NCBI GenBank assembly: GCA_015680635.1
Contig: JAABOA010000598.1
Coordinates: 1 to 11,918, forward strand
Direction: 5' to 3'
DNA: 11,918 bases
From: Lunasporangiospora selenospora
Lineage: Eukaryota > Mortierellomycota > Mortierellomycetes > Mortierellales > Mortierellaceae
Below the pieces are notes generated by a model. The model was not told the DNA's origin and ran no database searches. It saw nothing but the letters and a program-made list of their open reading frames with translations. A program made the translations under genes and the position numbers. This document shows, piece by piece, positions 1-8,835 of the stretch; the stretch's first letter is position 1, and every line of letters begins with the position of its first letter.

Positions 1-660
1 GAGGATGAGAATGAAGTCGAGGGTTGCAATAGGAACATGGATGGACATAGATAGTCGTGCTGAAGGGTTCAATAAAACTAGACCAAGGGCAGCAACGATG
101 GTATTTCTTCCGATATGTTCTTTTTTATTTTTTACTACTATTCTTTTCTCTCTTTCATGTTATAAATAAAGGTGATGTGTTCTTGGCTTTACCTTCTATT
201 CTCTATCTTCTAGGATCAAGGTCCAAAAAACTTTCAAGAGCTCGACTTTAAAATCCTTTGGCCGAGCTGGTTTTTTTTTCGTTGTTCCAAATGAAACAAC
301 CCCGAAAGATAAACGAAAGGTTGTTATACTGTCCATCAAGATGAATTGCCTTCGCCTGAAGGAATATTGATCATAAAGGGCTTTTGTATCTTCTTCCTCT
401 TTTTCTTTTCTCTCTTCTCTTTAGCGCCAGGTGGGAAAAGGGACGCAAGGACGACACGGACAACTAAGCTGATAATATGAAAGATATGAGCGAAAATCGA
501 GGACACTCGTGGATGAAATAAAGCACCTCGAGTGAACGCTGATTCCTCACGCACACGGAAATACAGTATTAGAGAAGGACGCATGAACCCCGGACAACTA
601 TTGCTTCCATTGCAGACGCCAATACCCTTGGCCCCATTGAAACCTGCAGCATCAACAACA
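1..660. other. no confident gene; low-information flank
   Basis: Short open frames here have no recognisable domain. AGCTCG (239-244) and CGAGCT (263-268) form an inverted repeat followed by GG and T9 (271-279). AACAACC (295-301) and GGTTGTT (319-325) form another. Nothing shows what, if anything, is transcribed. The minus-strand frame in 336-803 is described separately. Confidence 0.6.
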
Positions 661-803
661 CCAACAATGTTAACATTGTTGAGAGAGTTGACATCTCTCT
701 CAAATCTCTGTTATCTCAATCCTGCTCCTGGTTGATCCAGAACTGTCTTTGGCTCCTGGTAATTTGATAGGTCGGTGTTATTATTGCTGAACAATCTCAA
801 GGT
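336..803 (-). pseudogene. possible decayed small peptide gene (weak)
   Basis: On the minus strand one frame is open from 803 to 714, has a TAA at 713-711, and is open again from 710 to a stop at 336. Just after the TAA it reads a coherent Asn/Gly/Val-rich piece (VNSLNNVNIVGVVDAAG, then GAKGIGVCNGSNSCPG) that looks more like a small secreted cysteine-containing fungal peptide than random translation. There is no ATG before the TAA, a TAG directly precedes ACC at 803, which could be an intron end, and after residue PGF the frame becomes unremarkable. I recognise no family. It may be a remnant, an exon of an intron-containing gene, or chance. Confidence 0.15.
662..681. repeat. perfect 20-bp palindrome
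   Basis: CAACAATGTTAACATTGTTG reads the same on both strands with no spacer. It overlaps a second inverted repeat at 679-703 (TTGAGAGAG, 7-nt loop, CTCTCTCAA), so the two could not form hairpins together. Confidence 0.85.
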
Positions 804-837
804 CTACTCTACCCTTTACACGTTGATGTAGAGTAGA
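803..837. repeat. 10-bp inverted repeat, 15-nt spacer
   Basis: TCTACTCTAC (803-812) and GTAGAGTAGA (828-837) are perfect complements. The element lies about 100 bp from the 662-703 inverted repeats. Confidence 0.75.
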
Positions 838-1963
838 GGATTTCGATGGATAGCAGAGTTGATGGGACCGAGAGTTCTTTTTTTCTATGCGTGTATGCGT
901 GCGTACGAAACAACTATGTTGCGCTGGATACAGGTTTCTTCCACAAATGATCAGGCAGCGCGACTTGTTTAATTGAAAACAGGCACACAACCTCTTTATT
1001 CTGGATCTCACTATTAATCTAGGACACTAGGAGTCGACTCGTAAACAAACATGTCATGTTCGGACCATAGTGTAGAAGGACGACAAAGAGAAACATTCAG
1101 AGAGTGGAAGCATAGATGACTTTTCTAGATGAGAGGGGACCATGGAAAAGGGACACGATGGATCAAAAAGTGGTTAGCATACTTTGGAAAATGAATGAGA
1201 GATATTGAGAGAGCGAGCAATTCTCGGTTTGAACCAATGATCAATCCCTTAACCACATCGCGCCTCGCTTACGGGAAAAATAACAAAGACTAGAGAAATG
1301 GAAAGGGCAAAAAGAAGAAACAAGAGTCGCAAGACATCAAATAGCCCCTTGTAAGGTAAACCAAACTGTTCGGACCGAAGGTGGTTGCAACAGCCAAAAC
1401 GGAAAAGCTCATGACACCAAAAGAGACCACCACTCCTCCCTCTCCTACCTAGCCTAAAACGCGTAATAAAGTCGATGGGCTCCAGTCCATTCACTCTTTT
1501 TTATTTATTTATTTAGCTGCATGAACGCCCATTGTACCATCAACAGCCCTAGTCTCTCTACAAACACACAAGCTAAAAGCTCTCAGCATTCTTGTCAACG
1601 CCCTCCTCCCCCCCTTCTTTTCTTTTCTTCTTTTGCCACTGCGGGGAAAAGGAGCCAATCAAAACTTGCTCTGGTTCTCATCAAACCTCCAAATTTAGTC
1701 GCATCTTTTGCTTGCTTGCGCTTTTTCGGTCCCAAACGGCTGTTTCCTTTTTTTTCTGTCTGCTTTTAGAATATGAGAGAAAAAAAAAGGCGAAGGTGAC
1801 TTGTGCATATGGAATGCAAAGGAGACGTGCCCATTGGACACGGGAGAAAAAAATGATGATAAGAAAAACACGCGCACACGCATACAAAAAGATAGAACTA
1901 CATTCCTCGTCGCGTCTTGTTTACACATTCGGCGTTCGGTATGCCTTTAGATACCTAGATAAA

Positions 1964-1981
1964 CAAAAACAAAAACAAAAA
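1964..1981. repeat. (CAAAAA)3 repeat
   Basis: Three perfect hexamer copies, followed by a shorter CAAAA unit. Confidence 0.9.
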
Positions 1982-2281
1982 CAAAACACAATAAAAAAGG
2001 CACGAATGGAGAAGAATATTCAAAGGATGAGCGGCTGGAGGTTGGAAAACAGACCAGGTACTTGTGTGGTTGTACTGTTCTGTTCGTTGGAGACAGCTGT
2101 TTGCGGTTTGTTGTCTGACCTCTTTTTTTTTTTTATTTTGACAAAGTCGGGCGGCGTCGTGAGGAAGGGTTGGTAATTCCCATGAGACGGACCTGGGAAA
2201 AAATTTCAGAAACAAACACTGCCATTGGCAAACGGACAAAGAGGTCCGGGTCACTCTGGCTCAATACTCTTGATGTCGTTT

Positions 2282-2305
2282 TTATTATTATTATTATTAT
2301 TATTA
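2282..2305. repeat. (TTA)8 microsatellite
   Basis: Eight perfect TTA copies in the intergenic region. Confidence 0.95.
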
Positions 2306-3500
2306 TCTGCTGTCTGTTTGTCTGTTGTTGCTATTTTTTGTTGTTTTTTTGTTGGTCTTAGGCGTACTGAAGGCCAAAAGACCCAACATTTCTCGCAGTG
2401 TTTATGATGCCTGCTACCTCATGAAAAAAGAAATTGGAATTCCTCAGTGTCAGAAATACTCCGCACACGACACCGCCGGCGCCACCACCTTAGATAATGT
2501 CGGCCATGATAATGCAAGGAGAGGAGAATGGAGCAATGTAGAAAGAAAAAGAGGCGAATAGGCAACGCGCCTGGAGTTAGTTCACAAGAGGATCATTGTG
2601 GGCCAATAAGAAAAACGAACCAGCCGAGACACAGGACTAGCGGTAAGGGACAGTAGAGGAGGAAGGGGAAACCGCCTTGACAAGGACGAGGGACAAGTGG
2701 GGAGGAGGCAATTCCCCGGAACAGGGAGTATGCGGCATTTCTCGAGCTAGTAGCTGTACGACACAAACAACCAGCTATTTCGCAAGGGGTGTTGAGCATC
2801 CGACCCTGTGTACGCCTTGGAATCTTCTTTCAGTTACCACAAGGAATGGTCTCATTCTCGCATACAATTTTCCTATCTGATCGCCCACTCCCTCTCCTCC
2901 CCTCGCCCTCGCCACACAGCGCAAAATAAATCAAATCTAACGCTGACTCTGGACGTGTATGGACCGATGAGCACTCGGGTGCCCTAGACCGAAATATAAT
3001 TTCCAACTCATCTGCGCCTACCGAGAAGAGGGTGCCCGAGGGGTAAGGGGTCATTGGAGAAGCGAATATGAGAACTTATACTCGTTGAGTCTGTTTGTCC
3101 TGTTCCCTAGCCAGCTCTCCGGCTTTTATTCCGAAGCAGTTAATCGTACAGAAAGGAGCGCGGTAGGGTTAGCAGTCGTAGTAGAACAAAATAGAGACAA
3201 TAAAAAAAAGAGGCCATCCACGCTACCCATCTCGCCATTCTCAATTCAAGCAAAGGAATGGTGTCGAGCTTTTCCTCTCTTCTACTAGATCAAGCACATT
3301 CTGCTCTATGCAGGCCGGATGCAATGCAGGCACAATTGGGCTTCTTACAAGATAACTCTGCGATGCAGTACTTTAGAGGGAGGAGTGTCACTCTTCATGC
3401 CTTTTTAATATTCGTTGGCAGGATATCATTTCTAGGGGGCAAAAAGGCCTATTTGCCCATTCGGCGTAGAGTCTCTATCCTTTTTCCCTTGCATCGCTCA

Positions 3501-3511
3501 CCCCCCCCCCC
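3501..3511. repeat. C11 homopolymer
   Basis: Eleven consecutive C residues, followed at 3551-3566 by (CT)8. Confidence 0.95.
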
Positions 3512-3550
3512 TTCGCCCTGCCCCTAAATCCTTTTCCTTTCTGTCCTTCC

Positions 3551-3566
3551 CTCTCTCTCTCTCTCT
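3551..3566. repeat. (CT)8 microsatellite
   Basis: Eight perfect CT copies. Confidence 0.95.
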
Positions 3567-4280
3567 CCCGTCGTTCACTTTACTGACATTCATCTCTTCC
3601 TTATTTGGAAGAGTGGAGAGATGCAGGGTCATGAGTTTGCTGTTTAGTGGCCCCAAGATGCAATGCTGCCTCCAACGCATGGGAGCATCCTCTTGTGCAC
3701 TCGATGCAAGTCGCTCTTGCATATCCGATTCAGATCGCTGCCACCCTTCATAGAGCGATGGGCAAAAAAGAGAGAAGAGACAAGTAGACTTGAAGGGGGG
3801 GACGGGGATGGAGGGAGGAAGAACAGGATTCTGCAATGCAAGTCTGCGTAGGTAATACAAGGCGGGTCGGGATAGGTGAATGGCGCCATGATCGAGTCGT
3901 ATGACTCTCCTTTCCCAAGAGGCTCGCCACATGCATGTTGGGCAGACTTCTCGGACACTGAGCCGCTCCGCCTGCTCTTTCTCCTTCTTTTGCTCAATGA
4001 CGTCCAGTGGATGGGTAATGTCACTGGGTGAGAGCCAGAATCTGAATGTGATGTGGTGGCCATTGTGGACAGAGCATTTCATAGGAGGGAAGAGGAGAGT
4101 CTCATGTTGTGCAACGATCATCAAGGGAGTTCAGTTTGGCAATGTCGACTCGACGCAGCGGTTGGCGTCGTCACGTCACCCTTGCACATTTACCCTGGCT
4201 CATAGACGACACACACATCGCCCTGCGAGAATTGCAAGGGCTCATTGGACCTACCACACTGTACCACTGTCGTGCTTGCT

Positions 4281-4293
4281 GGGGGGGGGGGGG
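4281..4293. repeat. G13 homopolymer
   Basis: Thirteen consecutive G residues, followed at 4325-4338 by (GA)7 inside a longer purine-rich stretch. Confidence 0.95.
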
Positions 4294-4324
4294 AAATTGT
4301 TTTTTCCATTGGCATAGGAGTGAC

Positions 4325-4338
4325 GAGAGAGAGAGAGA
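4325..4338. repeat. (GA)7 microsatellite
   Basis: Seven perfect GA copies, continuing into imperfect purine-rich sequence to about 4378. Confidence 0.95.
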
Positions 4339-4766
4339 AGGAAGGAGAGAGGAGAGAGAAAGGCGGGGGAGCGAGACAGGCCAGGGCAAAGAATAGACAG
4401 GTATGCGCAGTAAACATATTGAAATAGGAATCTCTTGTTGCTTTATCGTGCCCAGGCCAGTAATGTTGGTCCATGTACCTGTGCCGTGAGTAAACACGGC
4501 TCAGGACAAAGGTCTTGATTATAATAGGGTGAGAATGAGGGCCATTTGGGTCAGGGTAGCCCCCCCAGTGCTTGGTAAGTTTACATCGTCTTCACTCTCC
4601 CTGGTATATTGTCGAGTCTATTTCTCAGCAGACCGAGGGAAGAAGGGAAAGAGCAAACAGAATATCGACATCTAAAGGGTCCTCCTCTCACTTCTCACTG
4701 TTTACCGTGTGAAGACCTGGTCAAATAGAGTTTGCGTTTGGTCCACTCGCAGGGCCTAGTGGGAAA

Positions 4767-4802
4767 AAGGGCTAACCTTGTCTGAAGGGCCAACCTTGTC
4801 TA
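4767..4802. repeat. imperfect 18-bp tandem duplication
   Basis: AAGGGCTAACCTTGTCTG (4767-4784) is followed directly by AAGGGCCAACCTTGTCTA (4785-4802), differing at two positions. Confidence 0.9.
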
Positions 4803-5471
4803 AATAGGCTCTCTCTCTCTCTCTACATGCCATTAGAGGAATAGATAAGGGTGGAGAGAATGCTCCTCATCTTCCCGTCCCTGTTTACTCCTCTGCATGA
4901 GCACGCGCGCAATGCAGAACTCATTGAAGTCCCTTACATCAGGGCATAGTCTAGAAAAATACGCCATTCCACACCCTTGCAGACAACATCAAGCTACTTG
5001 AACAAAGAGCTGTATCGTTCAGGAACTCAAAGCACGAGATCTGGACTATACCACCGATAGAGTACCTTGGATAACCGTGGGTGGGTTCAGGGCAGAAATT
5101 GGCGTGGGATTTTTTTTTTAATGAGATGTCTCATTCAACACAGTCCAGAGTAGTTTTCACTATTCCAGTTAGAAACATTTTTTTTCCAATTCCTTGTTCA
5201 CTCATACTCGGAACTGACTGGAGATGAGGAGAGGGGGGGGGAGGCGCAGAGCAACCACTCATACTCCTTTACTAGCCAAGAGCCAAGGCCCTCTTCCCAT
5301 GAAAATTTTGATCGTGTGTAATAAACAATCCATATTTTATTTTCCCTACATAACCACTTTCTGTACCCTTAACCAGTTGCAACGACCAAACAAACATGCA
5401 TCCCATGCAAGGGTTTCTCGACCATTACTTACTTAATTGATTGCTAGTCTAGGCGGACGGATTTTTTTTGT

Positions 5472-5501
5472 AACAACAACAACAATAACAATAACAATAA
5501 C
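5472..5501. repeat. compound (AAC)4(AATAAC)3 microsatellite
   Basis: Four AAC copies run directly into three AATAAC copies, suggesting one A/C change that then spread through the array. Confidence 0.95.
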
Positions 5502-5545
5502 AGAGCTTGTGAGCAGAGTAGTGTGAAAGTGAGAAGAAAGAGAGA

Positions 5546-5557
5546 GTGTGTGTGTGT
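5546..5557. repeat. (GT)6 microsatellite
   Basis: Six perfect GT copies following a GA-rich stretch. Confidence 0.9.
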
Positions 5558-6190
5558 GGGAGAGGGAGAAGGGAGAAGATTCTCGTCATCCACTTCCATT
5601 TGTATTCCTATTCATCATTGGTTGTTCTTTTGGCCCACCACTCCCTTATTGGCACCAAGATATCTCCTATGGTGCTTCCTTGCCCATGAGTTGAACCGGA
5701 TCCCCACCGGACATTGCCATCGTTTGTTCCCGTTTTCTCTCTGCCCTGATTGTCAGTTTTAGCCGAGGTAGACCAAAGGAGACAGCCACGAAAAGAGCTC
5801 AATGGCATACCGTCTGTATTGATGGGACCTTTGCTCTATTTGGTCGATAGGGTGATCAAAGGTAGGACGACAGACTTGCCCGAGTCTCAGGCACGTTCAG
5901 ACTGGTATGTGTACGACCCTGGAAGGGCAGAGAGAGAGAAAGAGAAAGTCGAAGGTCGAGCCATTCAAAATTTGGTAGTGAGGTTATTCGTGTGAACTTT
6001 TTTCTCATCACCACATCTACTTTTCCGAGCAAGGAAGGCATTGCCATGACAAGTACTCGGAATTGATATCTCGGAAAACAGAGGGGAAAAAAGGGGGAGA
6101 CGCGTGGCGAAGGGCTCTACGCTAATGCACCACCTGTCCGCTTGACCTCTTTGTAATGGACATCTGCCGCATGGTGAAGGAAAAAAATGG

Positions 6191-6210
6191 AATGGTGGGG
6201 AATGGTGGGG
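6191..6210. repeat. 10-bp tandem duplication
   Basis: AATGGTGGGG occurs twice in tandem, preceded by a partial copy (AATGG). Confidence 0.9.
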
Positions 6211-6799
6211 AAGAGTCTGGTTTCGGAGTTGCCTCAACGAATTACTCAGGCATGAATGCACCCGATTACATATCAGCGCCTCTGGAATGCAGAGGACAAG
6301 GATGTTGGTGACAGGCAAGAATGGGAAAGCACGCGATGACAGTCAAAATGGTACTCAACCAGTGATACCATGTACCAGAGAGGTACCAAGTCACAGTTGC
6401 ATGCCACTCGGAGCCTGTCTGGAATGATGCAAGGTGACCAACACATATCGCGACGCTGCCGTAATGTCTCGCTTTCCCATTTTAAGAAAAGTGGCAGCGG
6501 AAGGGGGGAGGAGGAAGGAGGGGAAGAAGATCGTACCCTCATTTCTATCCAGGTCGGAGATATCGTAGAGAGGGGGCAAGCGTGGACCAGCGCAAAAGAC
6601 GGTCATATCCGGGATCTAAATAGATAATCGACTAGGGAAAGACCGATGATATCTTTGGCTATGTTGGCTACGCGTCGCCCTCTGGACCAAGGCACGAAGC
6701 AGTGGACACTCTACCTGACAACCAGCTGCAATACCATCGCCGGATACCTTGAAATCATGAGCTACTCTTGGTATTTTCCAGGGTCAGCTTCCATTTCTT

Positions 6800-6825
6800 C
6801 TGGACCGTTTGCCTGGACCGTTTGC
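6800..6825. repeat. perfect 13-bp tandem duplication
   Basis: CTGGACCGTTTGC at 6800-6812 is repeated exactly at 6813-6825. The sequence is complex, not a simple motif, so it looks like a recent duplication or slippage event. Confidence 0.95.
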
Positions 6826-7214
6826 TGATGTTAGTTGACGCTTGAGCTAGCCTAACGGCACAGTCCATACTTGATCCCTGATGCCATTCTTTGCACGCTG
6901 CCCAACAACGAGACACATAATCTGATGTTTCCAGGTCAGATAAAAAAAAGGTACATTGATGTTGCAAAGTAGCTTGTTTTGTCCGTGGGCAAGATGTGGA
7001 CAAAAAGGACTTGGCACTGTATAAACAGCTTTTTCACACAATCCATGTATCCAAACGGCTACGGCTAGTTACACTTGCATTCATGAGCTATTGCTTCACC
7101 ACATCCATCGGGTTTCCATTATTTTTCCCAGGAATTTCTCGGCTTGAAAAAAAAATGAGTGTGCATGTTGATGCATCTTTGTTGTTTTGTTGTTGTTACC
7201 ACTGCCTTTCTCTC

Positions 7215-7442
7215 TCACGAAAGGTTCGCGATTGCTTGCTTCCGCCCCCCCCCCCAACGGTCAGTCCAATATTGTTTTCTCACGGCAATGAGCAAAGAGA
7301 GGGTAATAAGAATAGCACTCCCCATGAGGTACAAGGGCATGAGCCATGCTTCCTCCATTCGATGCTGAGGAGAAAACCAGTAATTATGAGGACAGAGACC
7401 AAAGCGGTGCCAGAGAGTAATTCCAGACCTTGGGCTGGTCAT
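7215..7442 (-). other. 75-codon frame with one membrane-segment-like stretch (weak)
   Basis: On the minus strand an ATG at 7442 in good context (AAACAAATG) opens a 75-residue frame. Residues about 37-56 read PLYLMGSAILITLSLLIAV, which would make one transmembrane helix, followed by RKQYW as a positive flank. TTTTCTCCTCAG just upstream of the HRMEEAW codons resembles a fungal 3' splice site, so this could instead be the last exon of a longer membrane protein. The frame runs through the C11/G11 tract at 7245-7255, where assembly errors are likely. No family is recognised. Confidence 0.15.
7245..7255. repeat. C11 homopolymer
   Basis: Eleven consecutive C residues. Confidence 0.95.
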
Positions 7443-8054
7443 TTGTTTACGCCCCCCTCTCTCTCTCCCAATTACATTTGCCAGGTTTTTCTTTGTCTCT
7501 ATTATTACCAAATGGGTAACTCTGGACCCGGGGATAAATAAAAGAAGAAGAAAAAATTGTTATGGGCGAGTAGATTTTAAGGCATGCTGGTCCATCCATT
7601 GGAATCTGGGTACCGCGGAGTATCTTGGTGTTGACAGTTCCGCATAATGTCAAGTGGCATAGCCGTAGTCGCGACTGGGTCGTTGGACTGAGAAGTCGGC
7701 AAAGCGGTACCTAGGTCTAGATGAGGTAGGAAGATAGGAAAAGGAAGGAGGAGGAAGAGAGAAGGAGCCCAGGTGTGCGGTCGTATGGCTTTCGACGAGT
7801 CAAGCCTGCCCTGGCCCTCAAACTCGAGCAAGCAGGAGCACGCGCAGGGCGAACCTTGTGCAGGACATGGTGTCTGGCCAATAGGAAGTGATCCATTCCG
7901 GTCACTGAGGCGTGTGTCCTTGCCCCTAGTCAAATGAAAATGGAGAGACTACCAGGCTGTTATTTAGAAGAAGGTTGACAAATGGCGTTGCGCCCCTGCC
8001 TCCCTGTTCTTCTCAGGGACAATCAGAAGCCGTTGCCATGGTCTGTTTTGTTTT

Positions 8055-8445
8055 GACTCCTATTCAGTCTCTTATAATTTTTATTTTTACTTTTGCTCCC
8101 AAGTGATGCTCGCTCAGTCCTGTTGCTTACTGCTGAACAAACAGGTCATTAGCCTATCGCGCTTGCTTGGACAAAGAGAGGGGAAAAGGGAGGGTACACA
8201 GGGTAGACTAACACGATCCTTGATGTCTGTCTGTTCACCACCTGCTCACTGGCCACAGGGGCTCTCAGCTTCTTTTTCTCTCTTGCTCCTCTGTGCATTT
8301 TAGCCTCGGGCCTTGTAGTCGTTTGTCCATATCGACTCTGTCAGCAGCTCGTCCTGCTGGACGAGTGTCATACTCTACCAGATCGGCCGTCCCTGAGTGA
8401 GTAACAGACTACCCAACCCTCTTTTTCAATAGACTCCTATTCAGT
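8055..8445 (+). repeat. 14-bp direct repeat GACTCCTATTCAGT, two copies
   Basis: Exact copies lie at 8055-8068 and 8432-8445, 377 bp apart, with unrelated flanks. Both are in the upstream region of the protease gene. Confidence 0.8.
8348..8365. promoter_or_regulatory. 7-bp perfect inverted repeat with 4-nt loop
   Basis: CTCGTCC-TGCT-GGACGAG is a perfect GC-rich inverted repeat about 320 bp upstream of the TATA box. It could be a binding site for a dimeric transcription factor. No factor is recognised. Confidence 0.35.
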
Positions 8446-8460
8446 TCAATGTCGCCATCT

Positions 8461-8474
8461 CGGCCGAAAGGCCG
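8461..8474. promoter_or_regulatory. CGGCC-GAAA-GGCCG inverted repeat
   Basis: Five base pairs close a GAAA loop, about 215 bp upstream of the TATA box. The CGG/CCG ends recall binding sites of fungal Zn2Cys6 factors (CGG-Nx-CCG, here with 8 nt between the triplets). This is suggestive only. Confidence 0.3.
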
Positions 8475-8687
8475 CTATCGCCAGACCCTTACGCGCACCT
8501 GCCAGAAAGAAGAGGGGCAAGTGAGTGCGAGAGCGAGCGCTCAAAGGCCTCGGGCATGGTTCGAGCAGAAGAATGACCATACCACATGCATAGCCATATC
8601 CTGGGCGAACTCTAGGATAACACACTCCTCGGCTCCGCCTCCTTCCACACTCACACGCATACCCTTGGCCAGTTTTCCCAATTTGAG

Positions 8688-8695
8688 TATAAATA
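8688..8695 (+). promoter_or_regulatory. TATA box of the protease gene
   Basis: TATAAATA lies 144 bp before the ATG. A start of transcription about 30 bp downstream would give a leader of roughly 115 nt. That leader is rich in C and T and contains no ATG before the true start, so no upstream ORF would interfere. TATA plus a CT-rich leader is typical of strongly expressed, regulated fungal genes. The transcription start itself is inferred. Confidence 0.7.
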
Positions 8696-8805
8696 CCTCC
8701 TCTACTCCCGCTTCTACCTATTTCTTCACTCCTCTCATCCTCCTCAACAAGCCAATCTTCCTAAGGAACTCCCAACCACACCTTCACACTCACACTCAAA
8801 CACTC

Positions 8806-8835
8806 TTCTTCTTCTTCTTCTTCTTCTTCTTCTTC
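8806..8835 (+). repeat. (TTC)10 pyrimidine tract in the 5' leader
   Basis: Ten perfect TTC copies sit inside an unbroken 33-nt pyrimidine run (8803-8835) and end three bases before the protease ATG (AAA|ATG). On the mRNA this is a UUC/CUU tract, which could bind pyrimidine-tract proteins or stay unstructured near the start codon. On DNA it is a polypurine/polypyrimidine microsatellite likely to vary in length between strains. Confidence 0.9.

Larger units (their letters stand above)
838..3497. other. gene-free, simple-repeat-rich intergenic DNA
   Basis: Open frames of up to 194 codons (1592-2176, +) translate into low-complexity or poly-Phe/Lys peptides with no domains. The stretch holds (CAAAAA)3 at 1964-1981, T12 at 2123-2134 and (TTA)8 at 2282-2305. 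I see no RNA gene, no splice-consistent exon chain and no transposon ends. Confidence 0.6.
3498..4317. other. stop-poor block open in several frames
   Basis: A minus-strand frame is open for 208 codons (4124-3498), a second minus frame for 139 codons (4063-3644) and a plus frame for 138 codons (3901-4317). None gives a recognisable domain or signal peptide. The 208-codon frame ends by translating the (CT)8 and C11 repeats into charged and Gly-rich sequence, which argues against a real protein. The block also contains the perfect inverted repeat ATGCAAG-TCGCT-CTTGCAT at 3704-3722 and CGACGC/GCGTCG at 4151-4170. Most likely non-coding with a composition that avoids stops; a diverged gene is possible. 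Confidence 0.2.
4339..6799. other. gene-free intergenic DNA
   Basis: From about 4500 to 5220 even short open frames are scarce. Contents are a 6-bp inverted repeat GCCGTG-AGTAAA-CACGGC (4483-4500), an imperfect 18-bp tandem duplication (4767-4802), (AAC)4 then (AATAAC)3 (5472-5501), (GT)6 (5546-5557) and a 10-bp tandem duplication (6191-6210). The plus frame 5750-5995 (81 codons) and the plus frame 6370-6627 (85 codons) have no recognisable family. Confidence 0.6.
6826..8054. other. gene-free intergenic DNA upstream of the protease promoter
   Basis: Apart from the weak minus-strand frame at 7215-7442 I see no supported gene. A minus frame at 7577-7933 (118 codons) and a plus frame at 6996-7541 (181 codons) cover the same DNA without any domain. 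A purine-rich, GGA/GAA-type stretch lies at about 7723-7767. Confidence 0.55.
8055..8687 (+). promoter_or_regulatory. upstream region of the protease gene
   Basis: This stretch has no believable gene. It contains two exact copies of GACTCCTATTCAGT at 8055-8068 and 8432-8445, and hairpin-forming palindromes at 8348-8365 and 8461-8474. It also has CTATCG at 8475-8480, whose complement CGATAG fits the HGATAR consensus of fungal GATA factors that control nitrogen-regulated proteases; such a short site is expected by chance. The frame is open from an ATG at 8449, but the TATA box at 8688 lies inside it, so I treat it as promoter. How far the true promoter extends is not visible. Confidence 0.5.

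Noticed and set aside
239-279. Inverted repeat followed by T9, resembling a bacterial intrinsic terminator
   Set aside because: The stem is only 6 bp with an 18-nt loop, the surrounding DNA is eukaryotic and no gene ends just upstream.
727-740. CCTGGTTGATCC, identical to the first bases of nuclear 18S rRNA
   Set aside because: The match stops after 12 bases; the following sequence does not continue as 18S rRNA and no other rRNA segment is nearby.
1205-1262. tRNA-like B-box (GGTTCAAACC) on the minus strand
   Set aside because: The T-arm does not pair as a 5-bp stem with a 7-nt loop, no matching acceptor stem or anticodon arm is found, and the box is not exact.
1592-2176. 194-codon plus-strand open frame
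   Set aside because: The translation is low-complexity (poly-Phe, Lys-rich, KQKQKQ) with no domain, and follows T-rich and A-rich repeats.
3158-3172. GTAGGGTTAGCAG, resembling the TTAGGG telomere repeat
   Set aside because: Only one unit is present, with no tandem array.
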